A stretch of DNA of 64,000 nucleotides from Holothuria scabra (Eukaryota; Echinodermata; Holothuroidea; Aspidochirotida; Holothuriidae). The notes beneath the pieces are model-generated. The model made no database searches. It was not told where the DNA came from and worked only from the letters and a program-made list of their open reading frames with translations. Positions 22,662-34,739 of the stretch are shown here, piece by piece; the first letter of the stretch is position 1, and every line of letters begins with the position of its first letter. The translations under genes were made by a program, and so were the position numbers. The stretch spans positions 67,599,806 through 67,663,805 of the forward strand of contig CM074179.1 of NCBI GenBank assembly GCA_037179385.1. Reading direction: 5' to 3'.

Positions 22662-22745
22662 TTAGTCATTAGTTAGATGTAGTTTTACTGCCCAGTTTCC
22701 AACCTACTAGTTCAAGTCGAGCCGACCACGGCATTTTATCCAGTT
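22662..22745. repeat. GTTAGTTAG / GTCGAGCCGACC dispersed repeat, copy 1
   Basis: The sequence TTAGTTAGATGTAGTTTTAC, CCCAGTTTCCAACC, TTCAAGTCGAGCCGACCACG and GCATTTTATCCAGTTTT matches copies near 39.6, 44.5 and 53.1 kb in the same order. It is therefore a short interspersed repeat. Confidence 0.7.
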
Positions 22746-23330
22746 TTGGCGGAATATTTCTAGGGTAGGGTGCTCGCTTGTGGGGGGGGGGGGGGTGCAG
22801 CACGTCACAAAATATCTCTCGCACTTGTTGAATGGGTTGAACACTACGAAGAACAGGAAGGTTTTAAGTAGAAGAGATATTAAATTGAATGTGTTTCGCA
22901 AGCGTTCATTAGGAACCTTACCTACAGGGACCTCTCAATGCAGTAGGAAATATGTATTGTTGATTTTGATTAGTCCAACAGGTAGTAAAACAAGACATAC
23001 GTCTAGATAAGTTGCGGTGCTCAAATAAAATTGGACGTGGTCATTTTGTATGGCTTGTAAAATGACATAAAGGACGTGCACATACGTTTGATTGTGTGAC
23101 CTAGCCGTAAGTGTTACTGTCAGTTGAGGTGATCGGTTAGTTGGATATTAAGCGTGATATTACGTGCTGTAATACTGGAATGAAGCCACTGGGGTACTAT
23201 ATCTTTAGATAAAAGCTGTCCCTGTTGAGTTGGGGTAAATTGCATCTTCGTTACCCCTTAGTAATTTTTAGATGTGACGTTGCGGCGCCTGCCACACAGG
23301 CAGTTCAAGTGCAGGCAGTGCTATGTTTTG
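22746..23330. repeat. Poly-G run and non-coding flank
   Basis: A run of 13 G (about 22,782-22,795) resembles the poly-G repeat ends elsewhere. The rest shows nothing recognisable. Confidence 0.4.
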
Positions 23331-23334
23331 AGTG

Positions 23335-24645
23335 TTAATTAATTTCTTCCTCTCAACATGGCAAATCTATATACCAAATATGAAAAGTGTCGGTCATTCC
23401 TAACTCAAGATATCGCGATTTCAAGGTTTTCGGTTTTTGATCTCTGGTGACCCCAAATGACCTTTGACCCCCACTAAAAACAGTAGGGTCCTGCCTCTTA
23501 ACATGGCAAATCTATATACCAAATATAAAAAGTGTCGGTGATTCCTATCTCAACATATCGCGATCACAAGGATTTCGGTCTTTGATCTCTGGTGACCTCA
23601 AATGACCTTTGACCTCCACCAAAAACAACAGGGTTCTTCCTCTCAACATGGAAAATCTATATACCAAATATGAAAAGTGTCAGTCATTCCTTTCTCAAGA
23701 TACTGCGATTACAAGGTTTTCGGTCTTTGATCTTTGGTGACCTCAAATGACCTTTGACCTCCACCAAAAATGGCAGGTTTCTTCCTCTCAACATGGCAAA
23801 TCTATATACCAAATATGACAGGTGTCGGTCATTCGTAACTGAAGATATCGCGATTACAAGGTTTCGGACCCTCTTTGATCTCTTTGAGGTCACCAGAGGT
23901 CAAAGACCGAAAACCTTGTATTCGCGATATCTTGAGATAGGAATGACCGGCCCTTTTCATATTTGGCATATAGATTTGCCAAGTTTAGAGGAAGAACCCT
24001 ATTGTTTTTGGTGGAGGTCAAAGGCCATGGGAGGTCACCAGAGATCAAAGAGGGTCCGAAACCTTGAAATCGCCATATCTTCAGTTACGAATGACCGACA
24101 CCTGTCATATTTGGTATATAGATTTGCCATGTTGAGAGGAAGAAACCTGTCGCTTTTGGTGGAGGTCAAAGGTCATTTGAGGTCACCAAAGATCAAAGAC
24201 CGAAAACCTTGTAATCGCAGTATCTTGAGAAAGGAATGACTGACACTTTTCATATTTGGTATATAGATTTGCCATGGTTTGAGGAAGAACCCTTTTGTTT
24301 TTAGTGGAGGTCAAAGGTCATTTGAGGTCACCAGAGGTCAAAGACCGAAAACCTTGTAATCGCGATATCTTGAGATAGGAATGACCTTTGAACTCCACCA
24401 AAAACAATAGGGTTCTTTCTCTCAACTTGGCAAATCTATATACCAAATATGAAAAGGGTCGGTCATTCCTATCTCAAGATATCGCGATTACAAGGTTTTC
24501 GGTCTTTGACCTCTGGTGACCTCAAATGACCTTTGACCCCCACTAAAAACAATAGGGTTCTTCCTCAAACCATGGCAAATCTATATACGAAATATGAAAA
24601 GTGTCAGTCATTCCTATTTCAAGATATAGCGATTACAAGGAGCGT
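23335..24645. repeat. Palindromic array of ~145-bp AGGTCA-rich repeat units
   Basis: Units read, in one direction, GGAGGTCAAAGGTCATTTGA, GGTCACCAGAGGTCAAAGAC, CGAAAACCTTGTAATCGC, GATATCTTGAGA, TAGGAATGACCG and ATATTTGGTATATAGATTTG. The units at 23,335-23,885 point left, those at about 23,886-24,395 point right, and those at 24,396-24,645 point left again. Private variants are mirrored: the ATACTGCGATT variant at 23,700 is matched by AATCGCAGTAT at 24,215, and GTTTCGGACCCTCTTTGATC near 23,860 by its complement near 24,040. The inversion is therefore a real palindromic duplication with arms of about 350 bp. Long frames across it are by-products of the repeat. Confidence 0.9.
24308..24340 (+). 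promoter_or_regulatory. Four direct AGGTCA half-sites with spacers 1, 4 and 4
   Basis: Four perfect AGGTCA hexamers in the same orientation lie at 24,308, 24,315, 24,325 and 24,335. The first pair forms a consensus DR1 element and the next pairs DR4 elements. Such direct repeats are the known binding layout of RXR-partnered nuclear receptors and HNF4. The match is exact; function in this repeat is unproven. DR1 cores also occur near 23,599, 23,749, 24,163, 30,386 and 60,052. Confidence 0.5.
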
Positions 24646-24651
24646 CACAAA

Positions 24652-24676
24652 CACACATACACACACACACACACAC
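24652..24676. repeat. (CA)n microsatellite
   Basis: A run of about 12 CA units lies at the right edge of the palindromic array. It is followed by CATCGCATAGATTCCTTGCC and an inverted CCTTGCC...GGCAAGG hairpin. Confidence 0.8.
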
Positions 24677-25243
24677 GACATCACCATCGCATAGATTCCT
24701 TGCCTGCCTTCGGCAAGGAATAAAAAAGACATGAAAAAAGGTGTTCCTGCAGAATACACCTTTTGAAGTTCTACTAGCAGTCAACTGTTCATTTTCCACA
24801 AACACAACTATTGATTGATGCTTCAGTATGTTGTAGTTTATGCAAAGAGAGGTTGTTACTGTAGATGATAAAACTAGTTCATACTTTTCATTGAAAATAA
24901 AACTAACAACTGCTTGAAACTTTTTATTTTGCGCATTACTTTGTCCAACAAACTAACAGTAAAGCCTGCAGTACTAAACAGGAAATGAACTAGTCCCTTA
25001 GCTAAAATGCTTTAACTGAATAAAGATCTATTGTTTTGACTTAAAAGAGTTTGATAGCATCTCTGGACTAAAAACATATTTGAGGGAAAGGCAAAGGCTG
25101 TCACTTCCTAGGAATGCTTCTCTCATGTAACTTCAAAGTGTGTTCTGAGTGGTTTTAGCATTATTCATCCACCATTATACTGCAGTTTTACAGGAACTTT
25201 CACTGTATGACTTGGAATAACACTTCCTCGTTCATTTGGAAGC

Positions 25244-27880
25244 ATTGCAGTACAGGATCAGGCAGATGCAAAAGCAGAATGTCTCTTGTACAAGAAAGGT
25301 ATGAAAAGAGGAGCCCCAGGATGTCTGCCAAAGAATTTTAGCACATCCCCGTTGCACAAACATCTACAATGAAGGCATGCTGTAATATATGAACAGTCCA
25401 AATTACAGTCACAAGCAGAGAAAAAGTAAACTTCAAACCAGCGACAATATGGGCAACCACCAATGCAACAAAGAAAATTGACACTGATGGGACGTCAATC
25501 AACGCTCATTGAATGTTTGGATAAAAAAATTATGGTATATTAATGACCACCGTGCCAGTGCTATTCACATGAAGATAATGAAAATACTTGCCATGGATAA
25601 TCAGCCTTTCTCTGTGGGGGGCATTGGTTTTATCGAACTGGTTGGACATCATCTCAAACCGAATTATTTGCTTCCAAGTAGAAGATATTTTTCAGAAGTC
25701 ATGCTTCCAAAAACGTATGATGACTTGTGGGCTTAGCTGGAAATTGAGCTTCTTCATTCAAATGCAGCCTTTATATCATTCAATTCAGATATCTGGACTA
25801 GTTAGCACTCAAACGAATCATTTGTTTCCTTGACAGCTTACTGGATCGATTCTGACTTCCAGCGTAAAAATGCTAAACATTTTCCAGGGTCACACACAGG
25901 AGAAAAAATGGAACAGATGGTTCGTAGCATGTCGTTTGACTGGGAGATAAATGGCACAATACATCATATTCTTGTGCGAGACGGTGCTGCCAATATGGCT
26001 TTGGGCCAGTACTGGACTGGCGGATATAAACAGTGTTCATTGTTTTTTGCACAAATTGGACCTTGTCATACGAGACAGTATTTTTGACCACGGAGCAATC
26101 ATTGACTTGGGCGCTAAGGTTAGAAAAATTCCTACTCACTTCAGTCATTCACGTTTGGGATGTTATGAGCTGAAGGATCCCCAAATTGAGCAGGGGGTAA
26201 AGCAACTCTTAATTTCAGTGCAAGATGCAGTTGGAAAGCTGACCTCGGGGTCATCGAAATATATTAAGCGCTGATGACGTCACACAATTCTGAACTTTAG
26301 CCGCTTATGGAAATGTTCACTTGAGAGAAATGTTCACTTGAAAAAAGAATGGCTTATTTCTTCTGCTTACATCCAGTTACGATCAATAAAACTATGACAC
26401 TTACTAGACTACTTCGCAAGTTACCGTAAACCCAATTTTAGATCAAATTGTCGGCCAAAAGGCCCAAGTATCATCGGGCGATTTCAGGTCACCCTTCCCG
26501 AACGTTCGGCGAAGGGTCACAGATTGTCGCGAAATCATCCTGAAGCTGTCTAAAAATTACCGAAGACACACATAAAGAAGGGAAATATACCTTCTCATAT
26601 AGGTCCGGTGATAGATTATTCCAGTATTCCTGAAGACGGGTAATCCCGCTTTGGTTATGCTACAATTCTGTTTGCAGTGCATGTGTTGTCAGACAGCCAT
26701 CTTGAAACGCAATGCGTGATGGTAGCCAGCTGGCGTTCGTGGAGCACTTCGATATAAGATCCAAAGCATGGCATTGTGTGTACACATACGTAAGTGATGC
26801 GAAAGTATGTACATATAGCCTAATGAACAGATGAAGCAGAACAAAGACCAGAGTTCTTTATACCATTTTTTGTGAATATTCAACTTTCTATTTTTCTTCA
26901 ATTGCCAAAAATACTCGATTACATAACACTATGAATATGAATAATTGACATTTCTAACGGGTGTCCGTTTTCGCTCTGCAAAAGCTAGCTCCAGCACGGT
27001 ATCCCAAAATGCATTTCACCGCAAGTGCTAAGGGTGTAATGACTGCGCAATAACGGTCTCAAATGTGAGGTCTGATTCCCAACTGGATGTTCCTAATTTG
27101 CTGGAATAGTACCTGTTTGATGCTGGAACGTGCCTTAGCTCTGAAAAAACCGATTATGTTATATGCGGCTGATCATGATATCCCTACTTTAAGCTCCAAC
27201 GAATCGCATCTTGAGGAAAAAATGTTGCATTTTTTACAGCCATTCCATGAAATCACAAAACAAGTCAGTTCTGAGCAAGGTGAAGTGATTCCCCATGTTG
27301 TTGTCCTTGATAGATACCTTTCAAAGGCAAGAAATGACAGTGGTGTGCAAAAAAACTAAAACCTCCTTACAGAATGCCCCGAACAAACGTTTTCTTTCCC
27401 CTGATCAGGTGCATGTCTTGAAAAAAAGAACTTTGTTGTAACAACAGCCTTGGACACACGATTTAAACTGAAGTAAATGAAAGGAGAGACGGAAGTAGTT
27501 AAGAAGTGGTTGACAGAACAGTGGGGGTTTTAAAACTCTCAAACCAGCTATGTCACAGAGGGATCTACTAAGAGCTCTGAAGATGAAGAAGACCCTCATT
27601 CTTCAGAAGAAGCAAACGGACAAGCCACATCTTTAAAGGAAACAATCCACAAAGACTTCATGGCATGCTTTGAAGAAGATAAAACTGACAGTAGTAAAAC
27701 GAGTGCATCATTAAGAAAGAAAAAGGTAGAGAAGAACACAAGTCTGTCACAGTTGGTGACTGAAATTGATAAATATTGTGGTACTCCTGTTATTCCAAAG
27801 TCTATATTCTGAAGCAGGAAATATTTTTTGAGCAGTATCGATCACGTCTTCTCCCCAGAACTGGAGAAAAACTTCACCAT
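25244..27880 (+). pseudogene. hAT-superfamily (ZBED-like) transposase, dead, with internal insertion
   Basis: Plus-strand pieces in order: a BED zinc finger near 25,262-25,375 (AKAECLLYKK, PKNFSTSPLHKHLQ, RHAV; the second zinc cysteine is now Tyr); HMKIMKILAMDNQPFSVGGI with IGFIELVGHHLKPNYLLPSR (25,570-25,690); TAYWIDSDFQRKNAK, then GEKMEQMV and HHILVRDGAANMA (25,833-26,010); VHCFLHKLDLVIRDSI and KVRKIPTHFSHSRL (26,030-26,160); then after about 770 bases RWNSTCLMLERALALKKPI and HFLQPFHEITKQVSSEQGE (27,095-27,290); and finally LVTEIDKYCGTPVIPKS with IFFEQYRSRLLPRTGEK (27,750-27,870). This order is that of hAT transposases, ending in the dimerisation region. Several frameshifts and stops separate the blocks. 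The gap at about 26,270-27,060 is probably a later insertion. Non-functional. Confidence 0.85.
26270..27060. other. Probable insertion inside the hAT transposase
   Basis: This segment separates the transposase block ending near 26,200-26,270 from the RWNST block at 27,095. The segment has no coding resemblance to hAT proteins. It contains a TGACGTCA motif at 26,276 and a hairpin around 26,490-26,518 centred on CCGAACGTTCGG. Its exact ends and any target duplication could not be fixed by eye. Confidence 0.4.
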
Positions 27881-27999
27881 AACTTCTGACTCCTCTCCCC
27901 CGTAATATTTTTCATTGAGAGTTTGGGGGATATGGCCCCCAAATAACTGAATGTCGCAAAATAGATTTTAATTTGCTTTTATTACATTTCCAATCGGCT

Positions 28000-28430
28000 A
28001 TTTGACTTTGGCTCAATTAAAACTTTTCAGACTGCAAAAGTCGCAAAGCTTCCAGGGCTCCTCCCCCTGGACCCCCACATTAACGATAACCTCTAGTAGA
28101 GTTTACTTTCCCCCTTAAAACATTTAAAACAAAACTTTTTGAAAGCTAACTTTCTTTTCAAAATTAGCTTTCCTCTTCTCAAATCAGGGCCTTTGAAACA
28201 TACTGAGCGAGGGGATTGTCCCCAGTCCCCTTATTAGCCCCAGTGACACACATTTGCCCCAGTAATGATGTGCCATTTAGGATTATAAGTTATACCTATA
28301 CTAAGGAATTTTTGCTTTTATTAAGTCCCTTAAAAGGCCAAAAATGTCAGAGCTTCCGGGGCCCTGTTGCGGGCCCCAGGACCCCACGCATATTGCCTCG
28401 GAATTTAAAATAGAACTCCCTATAAGAAAT
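28000..28430. repeat. Two direct copies of a C/G-rich repeat segment
   Basis: AAAGCTTCCAGGGCTCCTCC followed by CCCTGGACCCCCAC near 28,036-28,080 and AGAGCTTCCGGGGCCCTGTT followed by GCGGGCCCCAGGACCCCAC near 28,348-28,388 are diverged copies of one unit. A related stretch (TTTTCCGGGGAAGCATGCCC) lies inside the poly-G element at 15,096. This is transposon-derived sequence, not coding. Confidence 0.5.
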
Positions 28431-29138
28431 AATACTGTTATAACACTGTGGATCTCTAAAAATGCCCTGTCTCAAGTTATCAATCACATGTTCAATTTTA
28501 TTGGCTTAACCCCCTAAAATTACCGTGAAGTATGTTTCTCATTGATTGCCATAGTACTTTCCGATTCCATTCTCGTCCCTTACCTCATCCGACTCCTGAA
28601 TTAGATTCATAGCTTAGAATTTATTTTGTTTTTGACGTGTTTGAAATCTTTGCCTCTACATGCTGTTGTTAGAGATGTAGTTGTTAATATATATATGCAC
28701 CATTTGATGTCAGTTGTGAAGTCGTTTATATTGATTTATCAATGTTTTGGTTCTTATGCATGTGCCTTTGTTGATTTCTTGGCGAACTGAGTCGGAAGTC
28801 TAAGAATCTATGCTATCGATGTTTCTGTGCATGTTTTCGTGCGTATAGATGGACATTTATTACGTTTGGTTAGGATGCTGCTCGTAAAACAAGATATTTC
28901 AAGGTAATAATGGCGGACAACTTTACAATTGGTACACGGAGGCTTTTCATATGACATCATCGTTAGGTTAGGTTAGGATAGAGGTAGTTTTACGGCCCAG
29001 ACGTCATAATATTACAGGCGACCGTGTTAGAGTACATGTACCCACAAAGTACACAACGTGCATTACACATTGAACATATTTTTCAGTGCGTTCAGCACGA
29101 AGCCACGTGTACATTTAGCATTATTGTCGAGCTCCAGC

Positions 29139-29201
29139 ATGGCGAATCTTTTACGTGATTGCAAAGCCTCTATAGATTTTACCTGTTGGAAGGTGAAAAA
29201 G
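29139..29201 (+). other. Possible 21-codon first exon ending in a consensus donor
   Basis: ATG at 29,139 in a good context (CAGCATGG) opens MANLLRDCKASIDFTCWKVK plus Lys, ending exactly at a GTAAGG donor (29,202). No downstream partner exon is recognised, so this is a splice-pattern observation only. Confidence 0.15.
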
Positions 29202-30239
29202 GTAAGGTCATCGCAGAGTAATAATAATAACGGAGACCTTAATGGCTTACAACCATGATATTTCATGAAAGCATGGGTTCTTATCTTATTTGTGTTATGG
29301 ATTTGTCATGTTGATATATACAGAGAACCAAATTGTCTTTGATAGAAGTCAAAGGTAATTTGATATCATCAGAGGTTAAACTGTGAAAACCTGCCAAATG
29401 GCTTGTACAGAATAAATTTTATGATGACATGTTCGGAGGCTTTGTATGTTCGGTAGATTATAGCCTATAGTCTAGATGTACTAGGTAGACTTTTAGGTGG
29501 AGAAGAACCGTGTTTTATGGTGGAAGGTTAGCTACATTTGAAGTGACCATACTTTCCAAAATATTGCGAGAGGCTTGAAAACTTGACACAGTAAGATGGT
29601 AAAAGCTGTCACGTGTCATGTTTGGTTTGTATATTTTGATTATTTCTTTTTTGTTCATGTACTTTTTCACTACACATAAATAAAATAGCATACAATGATA
29701 TACAGTTTAGTAAACATATCATGCCAAAAAAGTAAAATGTCTAATAGATTATACGTGTATATGGATAAAATGCATAACGATAATTGAAAAATGAAAAGGA
29801 GGCTTAATAACAGCACTGCTCATCAAAACTTAGACCACCTTTGGAAAAAGGTAAACAATAAAATGACAACAATGACTGACAGAACTGTTCAAAATTTATT
29901 CTCAACCTCGGTCTACATAGTCATAATTCCACCAGTTCTCGAGGTAACAACCCTTTTCCACACCCAACGAGCTATGAACAATCACCCAAAAGAGTCTAAT
30001 CGGCAGACGGGAAAGATAAGAAGTTTTAAATTTTATTCATCAATACCTCGATATTTTAAACCGCTGTTTGAAAACAAATAAGATTAGGCAACAAGAGAAT
30101 GCTAGCATCGAAAGTACTTTCCGGCGGGCTTTGGGTCATTCTACTCTGATCGTATAATTTTCACGGTGGGCTTTGGCTTGTAGAATAAGCCCACGGTACT
30201 TTGTATAAAAAATTGTCATGTACAGAGGAAAAGCCTCAG

Positions 30240-30570
30240 TATGTTTGGTCAAAGGTCGTTCGAGGTCACCGGAGGTCATAATCCGAAATGTTGTAAAACA
30301 ACGTTGAAGATAGGAATGGCCCTCCTCTTTCATAATTAGTATGCAGATTAAGATATTGAAGAAATAACCCTACTGTTTTGGTTGAGGTCAAAGGTCATTT
30401 GGGGCCATCAGTGGTAAAACTGCGAAAAACTAGAAAATGGCTCGTAAGCAAGGGATCTCATGATAGCAATTGCCGACCCCTTTCATATTTGATATGTAGA
30501 TTTGCCTTGTGTAGCGAGAGAACGTTGTTGGTTTTCGCCGAGGTCAAAAGTCATTGGAGATCTACTTACC
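30240..30570. repeat. Diverged AGGTCA-type repeat units
   Basis: Two or three head-to-tail diverged copies of the unit seen at 23.3-24.6 kb: GGTCAAAGGTCGTTCGAGGT at about 30,248, TTGAGGTCAAAGGTCATTTG at 30,383, and CCGAGGTCAAAAGTCATTGG at 30,538. Each is followed or preceded by the CATATTTG...GTAGATTTGCC segment. Confidence 0.75.
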
Positions 30571-31204
30571 CTGTTCCTTGCACTATCCCCTAGTCTGCTC
30601 ATTTGACTCCTATAAAGGTCGCCCTTTCTCGAGATTTGTTTTGAATTGTTTTGAATACACAACAAAAACATACCTGCTGAGCCCGTGAAGAGCAATGTCC
30701 TTCCATTCGTAGGGGGAAGTAGTTTGTATTCAATATTTTCCTGGGACGCCTTGAACCAACGGATGGTTGCTCTCTGCCTAGAGAGTTTCAGTCCTCATTT
30801 CAGAATCTCGTTGCAGAGAACTGCTAGAATAACTGCTCATTTTATTTAATCACGGAACATAGTGAGAAATTTTACATTTATTACACAGAAAAGAAGGGAA
30901 AGACCCATCCGTCTTCGATAAATTAAACGGAGGAAGACCAAATATTTTTCATGACCTTTTGGCATCTCTAGGTTTCATCTAAGCCTGTTAGCGAGATAAG
31001 AAAACCACTAAAGCACTAGAAATTAGACGGCAATTGTTTTTTATGCAAAGACTTTCCAAATATACAGTAAATAACTCATAACTGAAAATCTCAAGGTAAA
31101 AAACGTTTCTTTCATTACCTTGTATGTGATATCTAGATGTTAGATTGACACCATCCTAATGGTTTGTTTTAAGCCTTTTTTATTTTTCCCCATTGATGCT
31201 TAAA

Positions 31205-31335
31205 GCATAGTTAATATATAATTCCCTGGTTGGGAAACTTTACATGTATCTATACGCACACACGTACAAACCCGAGCAGATATGTTGAGAACTTCAGAAA
31301 AGTGCGTCACATGACATTGATGGTGCACACAATCG
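31205..31335. repeat. Dispersed repeat, partner of 12,357-12,498
   Basis: GGGAAACTTTACATGTATC, ATACGCACACACG, GAGCAGATATGTTGAGAAC and AAAAGTGCGTCACATGACAT match the 12.4-kb copy in the same order. I see no coding sequence here. Confidence 0.65.
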
Positions 31336-33240
31336 AATCGCGCGTAAACACTGCATTACCAACCAACAGAAAAAGTACGAATGAATAAATTGGTGTTTTC
31401 GTGAACTGAAGTACGAAAAAGTAAGTGATCACCTTCGCACGCACACAAAGAGGCCATTCAAGTTCTTTTGTCAAGCTGTGTTGGACCTTTTCTAAAATAC
31501 GAGACATTGCGACGAGCCTGTAAGGTCACTTTGCAACCGGAATATGACACGTTATCATATATGTGTTAGCCTTGTTATGCTTCACGAAACGAATAGCCAG
31601 CGTTTGTCACAGAGGAATGCATGCCATAAGAGGGAGGAAAGTGTACGTGTTTCAAAAAAAGTAAGGACTGAAAAAACCTTATTCTGAGTTATACTCTTTT
31701 AAGTTAACTAGGAGTTAGCTCAGTGTTGTTTAGAGACTGCTATGTGCCGGCTAGCATATTACGTTACGTAGTAATGACGAGAATACACTGTATACTAGCC
31801 GTACCGTGTGTACGTACGTACGGCAACCTCGCGCATTACGACGTGCACTGTGTCTGTCATTTTTCAATGAGCTGGACTGCTTTTATTCTTTTCATTGCAA
31901 AATTAGTACCAACACCATGTGCAAATTTCAACCCCCCCCCCCCCCCGCTGGTGTTTAAAAGCCTTTTCTACTGCCTTCGACACGATGAAAACTGTAGTGT
32001 ATATTGTATAATACAGTACCGCCCATTGCTGTGCTAGCGGGATGTGCACTCTCACAGTCATGTGACCACTTAATATTAGGATTCCAACATACTGCCTTCA
32101 CACGAGGAGTGTCCCAACCAGGGTATAGTATAATAACTATGCTTAAAGTAAGGTCATTTAATGGAAAACGTGTCTACTATTTCATTTCTCCACTGAGGTA
32201 TTCAATATAAATATATGCTACCTCCAGTGCGGTACATTGTAAAGCATTGGGGGCTCTGTTGATAACAATCTGGGCAGGCTGTTGCTGAAAAAAACGTTCA
32301 TAAAATTTGCGCTGATTGATTGTAGCCTTCCCCAGATGATGATCATGATAATTGTGACCTCTTCTTAAATCTCTTTAAAAGTCCTTTTTCTCAATAGGGG
32401 CAACTGAAAGTATGAAGCATAACCAGTGTCATTGATCCTGATTGCATTTAATCTCTGAGTTATAAGCATCCCCGTTAAGTCTTTCAACGCAGATTTGCAA
32501 ATGTCGTCAAAATTGGAGACAAGAGGTGTTATGCATTATATTTTCAGTCTGAGCAGTTTATTTGAATATGAATTATGATTTTTACAGAAGGTTCAAGTAT
32601 GTTTGTATTCTTTTATCTAAGCTAAGAGTGATAAAAATTAAAGCATAGATCTATGTATAAACTGTTATGTGCATTACAAAGGTAAATGCAAACAGGACCA
32701 CAGTGAACAGTAGAAGCCAGTTTGCACACTTCTACTTCTGTTGGGATCTGAGCCCAGTTTTGAATTGTCAAACGTTAACAACAGCAACAAAACCTGCCGA
32801 GGTACGCTAAAGGAACTTGGATTGTAGTCGGTGATCAATTTTGGTGTGATCGAAATTTATAACTTTGATTGTAGTTTTTCCACTAACCATAAGGGGAAAA
32901 CGCATTTTGCATTTGGCATCACCAATACATGTTGATTTGTTCAACCACATCACCAACAGCAAAGTGAAAGCAGAAAAAGTCGTTCAGATGTTTTTGTTAG
33001 AAGAGAACCCTCAAGCTTCTTACTAGGTCTAAAACAAATGGAAAAGTAAAACCTAATTTGAGATACTCAAATTGAGCACTGCTGTTTCCTTTTACCGAAT
33101 ATTTTTGTAGGTCCGGTTGTAAGCGTACTGAGAAAAGATAATTTATCATGGAAATTCTGGACTGACTGCTAAAGGATGGTGTTTTGCTATGTTATGTCAT
33201 GATTATTGACCTGCATGAGCTTTATCTAAAAATAACAAAA
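31336..33240. other. Non-coding stretch, short C-rich run only
   Basis: Contains a 16-C run near 31,931-31,946. A 45-codon plus-strand frame ending TAG near 33,028 has no recognisable motif. No arrays or TIRs were found. Confidence 0.4.
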
Positions 33241-33249
33241 TTTCAAAGT

Positions 33250-33450
33250 TTTACATGTTCACTATGCGGGGGTGGGAGGGCAGTGAACCATGCCCCCCGC
33301 AGGATGCCAAATATTTTAGATCCTGAAATAGGAAATTTAGAAACACAAATTGTACTTCAAAAGGTAAAATATGTTGCATCAGATTGCATGTAAGGACACA
33401 CCACTTCTGAAAAATTTTCCAAAACAGAGGAGGACGTTCCCCAGATCTTA
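33250..33450. repeat. Poly-G family repeat copy
   Basis: GCGGGGGTGGGAGGGCAG is followed by GCCCCCCGCAGG. The stretch TTGTACTTCAAAAGGTAAAA and TTGCATGTAAGGACACACCA then matches the interiors of the copies at 3.7 and 52.6 kb. Confidence 0.65.
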
Positions 33451-34206
33451 AATCCTGGCATGAGTGGTAGACTCCAAACTTCAGTAGTTTGAGTCACAAA
33501 TGGTCAGACACTGAAAAGAACCTTGTAAAAACGATATGTCAAGACAGGTTACTGGTATAAACTTCATATTTGATATGTGAAAGCGTGATTGCAGAACAAT
33601 GATGGGTTAACTGTCACCATCAAATATGGAGAACATGAGTATAAACTTTATCATTCTAGCATCTTAACGTTACATTCAACCTATGGCTGAAAGAAACGAA
33701 ACATGTTCCAAAGATTCCAAATGTCTCGATTTAGGATTAATTGATTTTTATACTAAATTCTTTTAGCAGCATAGCCAGGGTAAAATATTTGAAGATTCGT
33801 ATTTGCTAATTGTGTGATACAGTGATACATATAGAGATACGTACGTTTACTTCGGTAAGTAAATTTTCAAACGTTTTTATTGTTAACATTAGTAAAAAAA
33901 ATATCACGTTGGATCGAGAACATTATATCCATGATAATTGAAAAGTTGGGATAAAGGTTTGTCCTTTAAATGAAATGGACATGCTTTGAAGAGTTTTTTT
34001 AATTTTGCAGTAGTTTCACATTGTTAGTGGAGCCTTTTCTGTATGTATCTGGGAAGATGTCTTTTTAGTTGAAGCAAATTGACCAGATAAGTGGGATAAA
34101 AACCACACATTGCGTAAACAATAAGTGCGGGTTAATTTTCAGTGACTTCAGTGACAGGTTTCGGAGATCCTTGATCTGGGTAAGCTGCAGCCTACTGAGT
34201 TCAGAT

Positions 34207-34540
34207 TCAATTTAGCATATATCGTGCGCACCATATGAAATATGAGAGAATCAACGCAGGCCTACTTTTTCGTTTAGAGTAACAGCTACTATAAGGTATT
34301 CCATTCTCATATTGTGCATTTAATTTTTCTTCCTCGAAAACTGTTAAGTTTCTCGCCATGGCTGTTTTCTCGCCATGACTGTTTTGTGGTTGATGTTCCT
34401 CTTTTATATGCCAGTAGTGTGCAAACTCAATTCCGTTGTCTAGATGTGACAACGGCCTCCTTTTGTGGGACCTGAGCCTGAACAATTTCGATTTGCCATT
34501 TTCGATTCTTTTTAACCATATCATTTTTTACACCTGTAAC
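34207..34540 (-). other. Possible exon: 105-codon hydrophilic frame
   Basis: A minus-strand frame from ATG at 34,524 reads MIWLKRIENGKSKLFRLRSH (basic), then charged sequence with EEHQPQNSHGEKTAMAR and FEEEKLNAQYENGIPYSSCY, ending at 34,207. A plausible acceptor (TTTAGTTACAG) lies just upstream of the ATG. The basic start followed by an acidic, tyrosine-bearing stretch resembles a receptor cytoplasmic tail, which would fit the local Ig genes. No membrane segment is joined to it, and another frame is also open at the acceptor. Uncertain. Confidence 0.25.
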
Positions 34541-34655
34541 TAAACCTGCGTTGGTATTTTTTGCGCATTTGAATTTTCCTAGATGTACACGTTTCTCAAT
34601 CTAATAGGGAAGAATGGCAAGGATTGCAATCTGCAGTGTTTGTTTACCAATTTTG

Positions 34656-34676
34656 AAAAAAAAAAAAAAAAAAAAA
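34656..34676. repeat. Poly-A run of 21
   Basis: An uninterrupted A run, possibly the tail of a retrotransposed sequence, but no retroelement body is recognised beside it. Confidence 0.7.
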
Positions 34677-34739
34677 CCTTTGCTGAATAGACAGTTCTAG
34701 GCACGGCTAATAATGTAAAGGACCCGAGTAGGGTTTAGC

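Noticed and set aside
23684..24239. 161-codon plus-strand frame and a similar 69-codon minus frame
   Set aside because: Both translate the palindromic repeat units; the same peptide appears in both orientations.
24648..24720. CRISPR-like or phage-like repeats
   Set aside because: This is a eukaryotic window; the regular repeats are microsatellites and degenerate tandem units without spacer structure.
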